Source of the DNA: Ignavibacteriales bacterium CG12_big_fil_rev_8_21_14_0_65_30_8
GTDB lineage: Bacteria; Bacteroidota; Ignavibacteria; Ignavibacteriales; Ignavibacteriaceae
Direction: 5' to 3'
Assembly: GCA_002783525.1 (NCBI GenBank)
Contig: PFGS01000186.1
Span: 1,455 to 7,035, forward strand
DNA: 5,581 bases
Shown one piece after another: positions 5,016-5,581 of the stretch; positions within the stretch are counted from its first letter, which is position 1, and every line of letters begins with the position of its first letter. The position numbers and the translations under genes are program-made. Under the pieces are notes generated by a model. The model worked only from the letters and a program-made list of their open reading frames with translations. It was not told the origin of the DNA and searched no databases.

Positions 5016-5581
5016 TCAATCTTTAGCTTTTAATTTAAAATCTTTCATCATCCATTTTTTGGCGAGCACTAATCCTATTGGACTTATAATTGCTATTAAA
5101 CCATATATAAACCACATTGTTCCTGTACTCATTTCTGCCGGAGAAACACCAAGCGGAACATATTTCATTAAGAACCAGCCCGAATAAAAACCCGTTAAAA
5201 CTTTTGTAAGAAACCAGGGGAACTGTCCTACACCCATATACAAACCAACCTTTCCCTTTGGTGCAACTTCTGCAATCCACTGCAAAAATCTTGGCTGCCA
5301 CATTGATTCGCCAATTGTCATAACTAAAACATAAATAAGGAATAGATACACATTTGGTCCTACAGTTAAAAGAAAAGTAGGGATTGCCATTACAAATGTT
5401 CCGTAGATCATCATTTTATACACATCTGCTTTTGCTGTTAGCCCTGCAACAATTGGTGCAAATAGAAAAACTAATATTGGGTTTATGTTTGAAAATATTT
5501 CGAAGTATTCGCTTACTACAGAGCCTTGGAATGCACGGTCTAAATAATATGGAAGAGTAAGCCAATTATGTGCAAATAATG
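5016..5581 (-). CDS. MFS transporter, C-terminal part (cut by window edge)
   Basis: This is the last 188 codons of a major facilitator superfamily transporter; the N-terminal half lies beyond the window. The frame is open to the window edge, so the GTG at 5423 is an internal valine and not a start. The visible part has about five hydrophobic helices. In order they contain NINPILVFLFAPIVAGL, MMIYGTFVMAIPTFLLTV, VYLFLIYVLVMTIGESMW, GQFPWFLTKVLTGFYSGW and MWFIYGLIAIISPIGLVLA. They would be about helices 8-12 of 12, followed by a basic cytoplasmic tail. The loop DRAFQGSVVSEYFEIFSN resembles MFS proteins related to the oligopeptide (POT) branch. Tight 4-base coupling to sco and the PCu(A)C gene suggests a role in the same assembly pathway, by loose analogy with the MFS copper importer CcoA of cbb3 oxidase assembly; this is inference only. 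Confidence 0.85.
   Translation of the reverse strand, partial: LFAHNWLTLPYYLDRAFQGSVVSEYFEIFSNINPILVFLFAPIVAGLTAKADVYKMMIYGTFVMAIPTFLLTVGPNVYLFLIYVLVMTIGESMWQPRFLQWIAEVAPKGKVGLYMGVGQFPWFLTKVLTGFYSGWFLMKYVPLGVSPAEMSTGTMWFIYGLIAIISPIGLVLAKKWMMKDFKLKAKD

Noticed and set aside
5035..5301. 88-residue open frame on the minus strand within the MFS gene
   Set aside because: It is a shifted-frame shadow of the MFS coding sequence; the MFS frame gives coherent membrane helices and this one does not.

Overview
This is a low-G+C window (by eye about a third G+C or less) that is densely packed with bacterial genes. No mobile element, RNA gene or CRISPR array is visible. The gene set points to the Bacteroidota/Ignavibacteria side of the FCB group: periplasmic lipoproteins for cytochrome-oxidase copper assembly, a DUF302 protein beside a small CNLC protein, a WCAPC thioredoxin and a ComEB-type dCMP deaminase. 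AT richness, weak Shine-Dalgarno use on the minus strand and two TTG starts fit this. The assignment is an inference from protein style, not a proven placement.

Left part, plus strand (5-2298). An EthD-like small protein comes first, then a 205-base gap carrying a promoter, then a thioredoxin that ends in a clear intrinsic terminator. Next is a tight three-gene operon: an ECF sigma factor, a two-helix membrane protein placed like an anti-sigma factor but lacking zinc ligands, and a YbjQ/UPF0145 protein. The three genes overlap by ATGA at both junctions. The sigma gene sits only a few bases below a good TATAAT box, so its mRNA may be nearly leaderless.

Centre (2299-2450). This is a convergent gap containing three consecutive perfect inverted repeats with all-A loops.

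Right part, minus strand (2451-5581, read from right to left). The C-terminal part of an MFS transporter (cut by the window edge) is followed after 4 bases by a Sco1/SenC lipoprotein, then after 2 bases by a PCu(A)C copper chaperone with the complete H-X10-M-X21-H-X-M copper site. A 123-base gap with a dispersed-repeat-like element follows. Then come DUF302, an uncharacterised CNLC protein and, after 102 bases, a dCMP deaminase with a TTG start.

Functionally, Sco and PCu(A)C would together metallate the CuA site of a haem-copper oxidase, which implies aerobic respiration; the coupled MFS protein may supply a substrate or metal for the same task. The thioredoxin, DUF302 and CNLC proteins suggest a thiol/redox theme. 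The sigma/anti-sigma/YbjQ operon looks like a compact envelope-stress or signal-response unit with an unknown input, and it is the least described system here.
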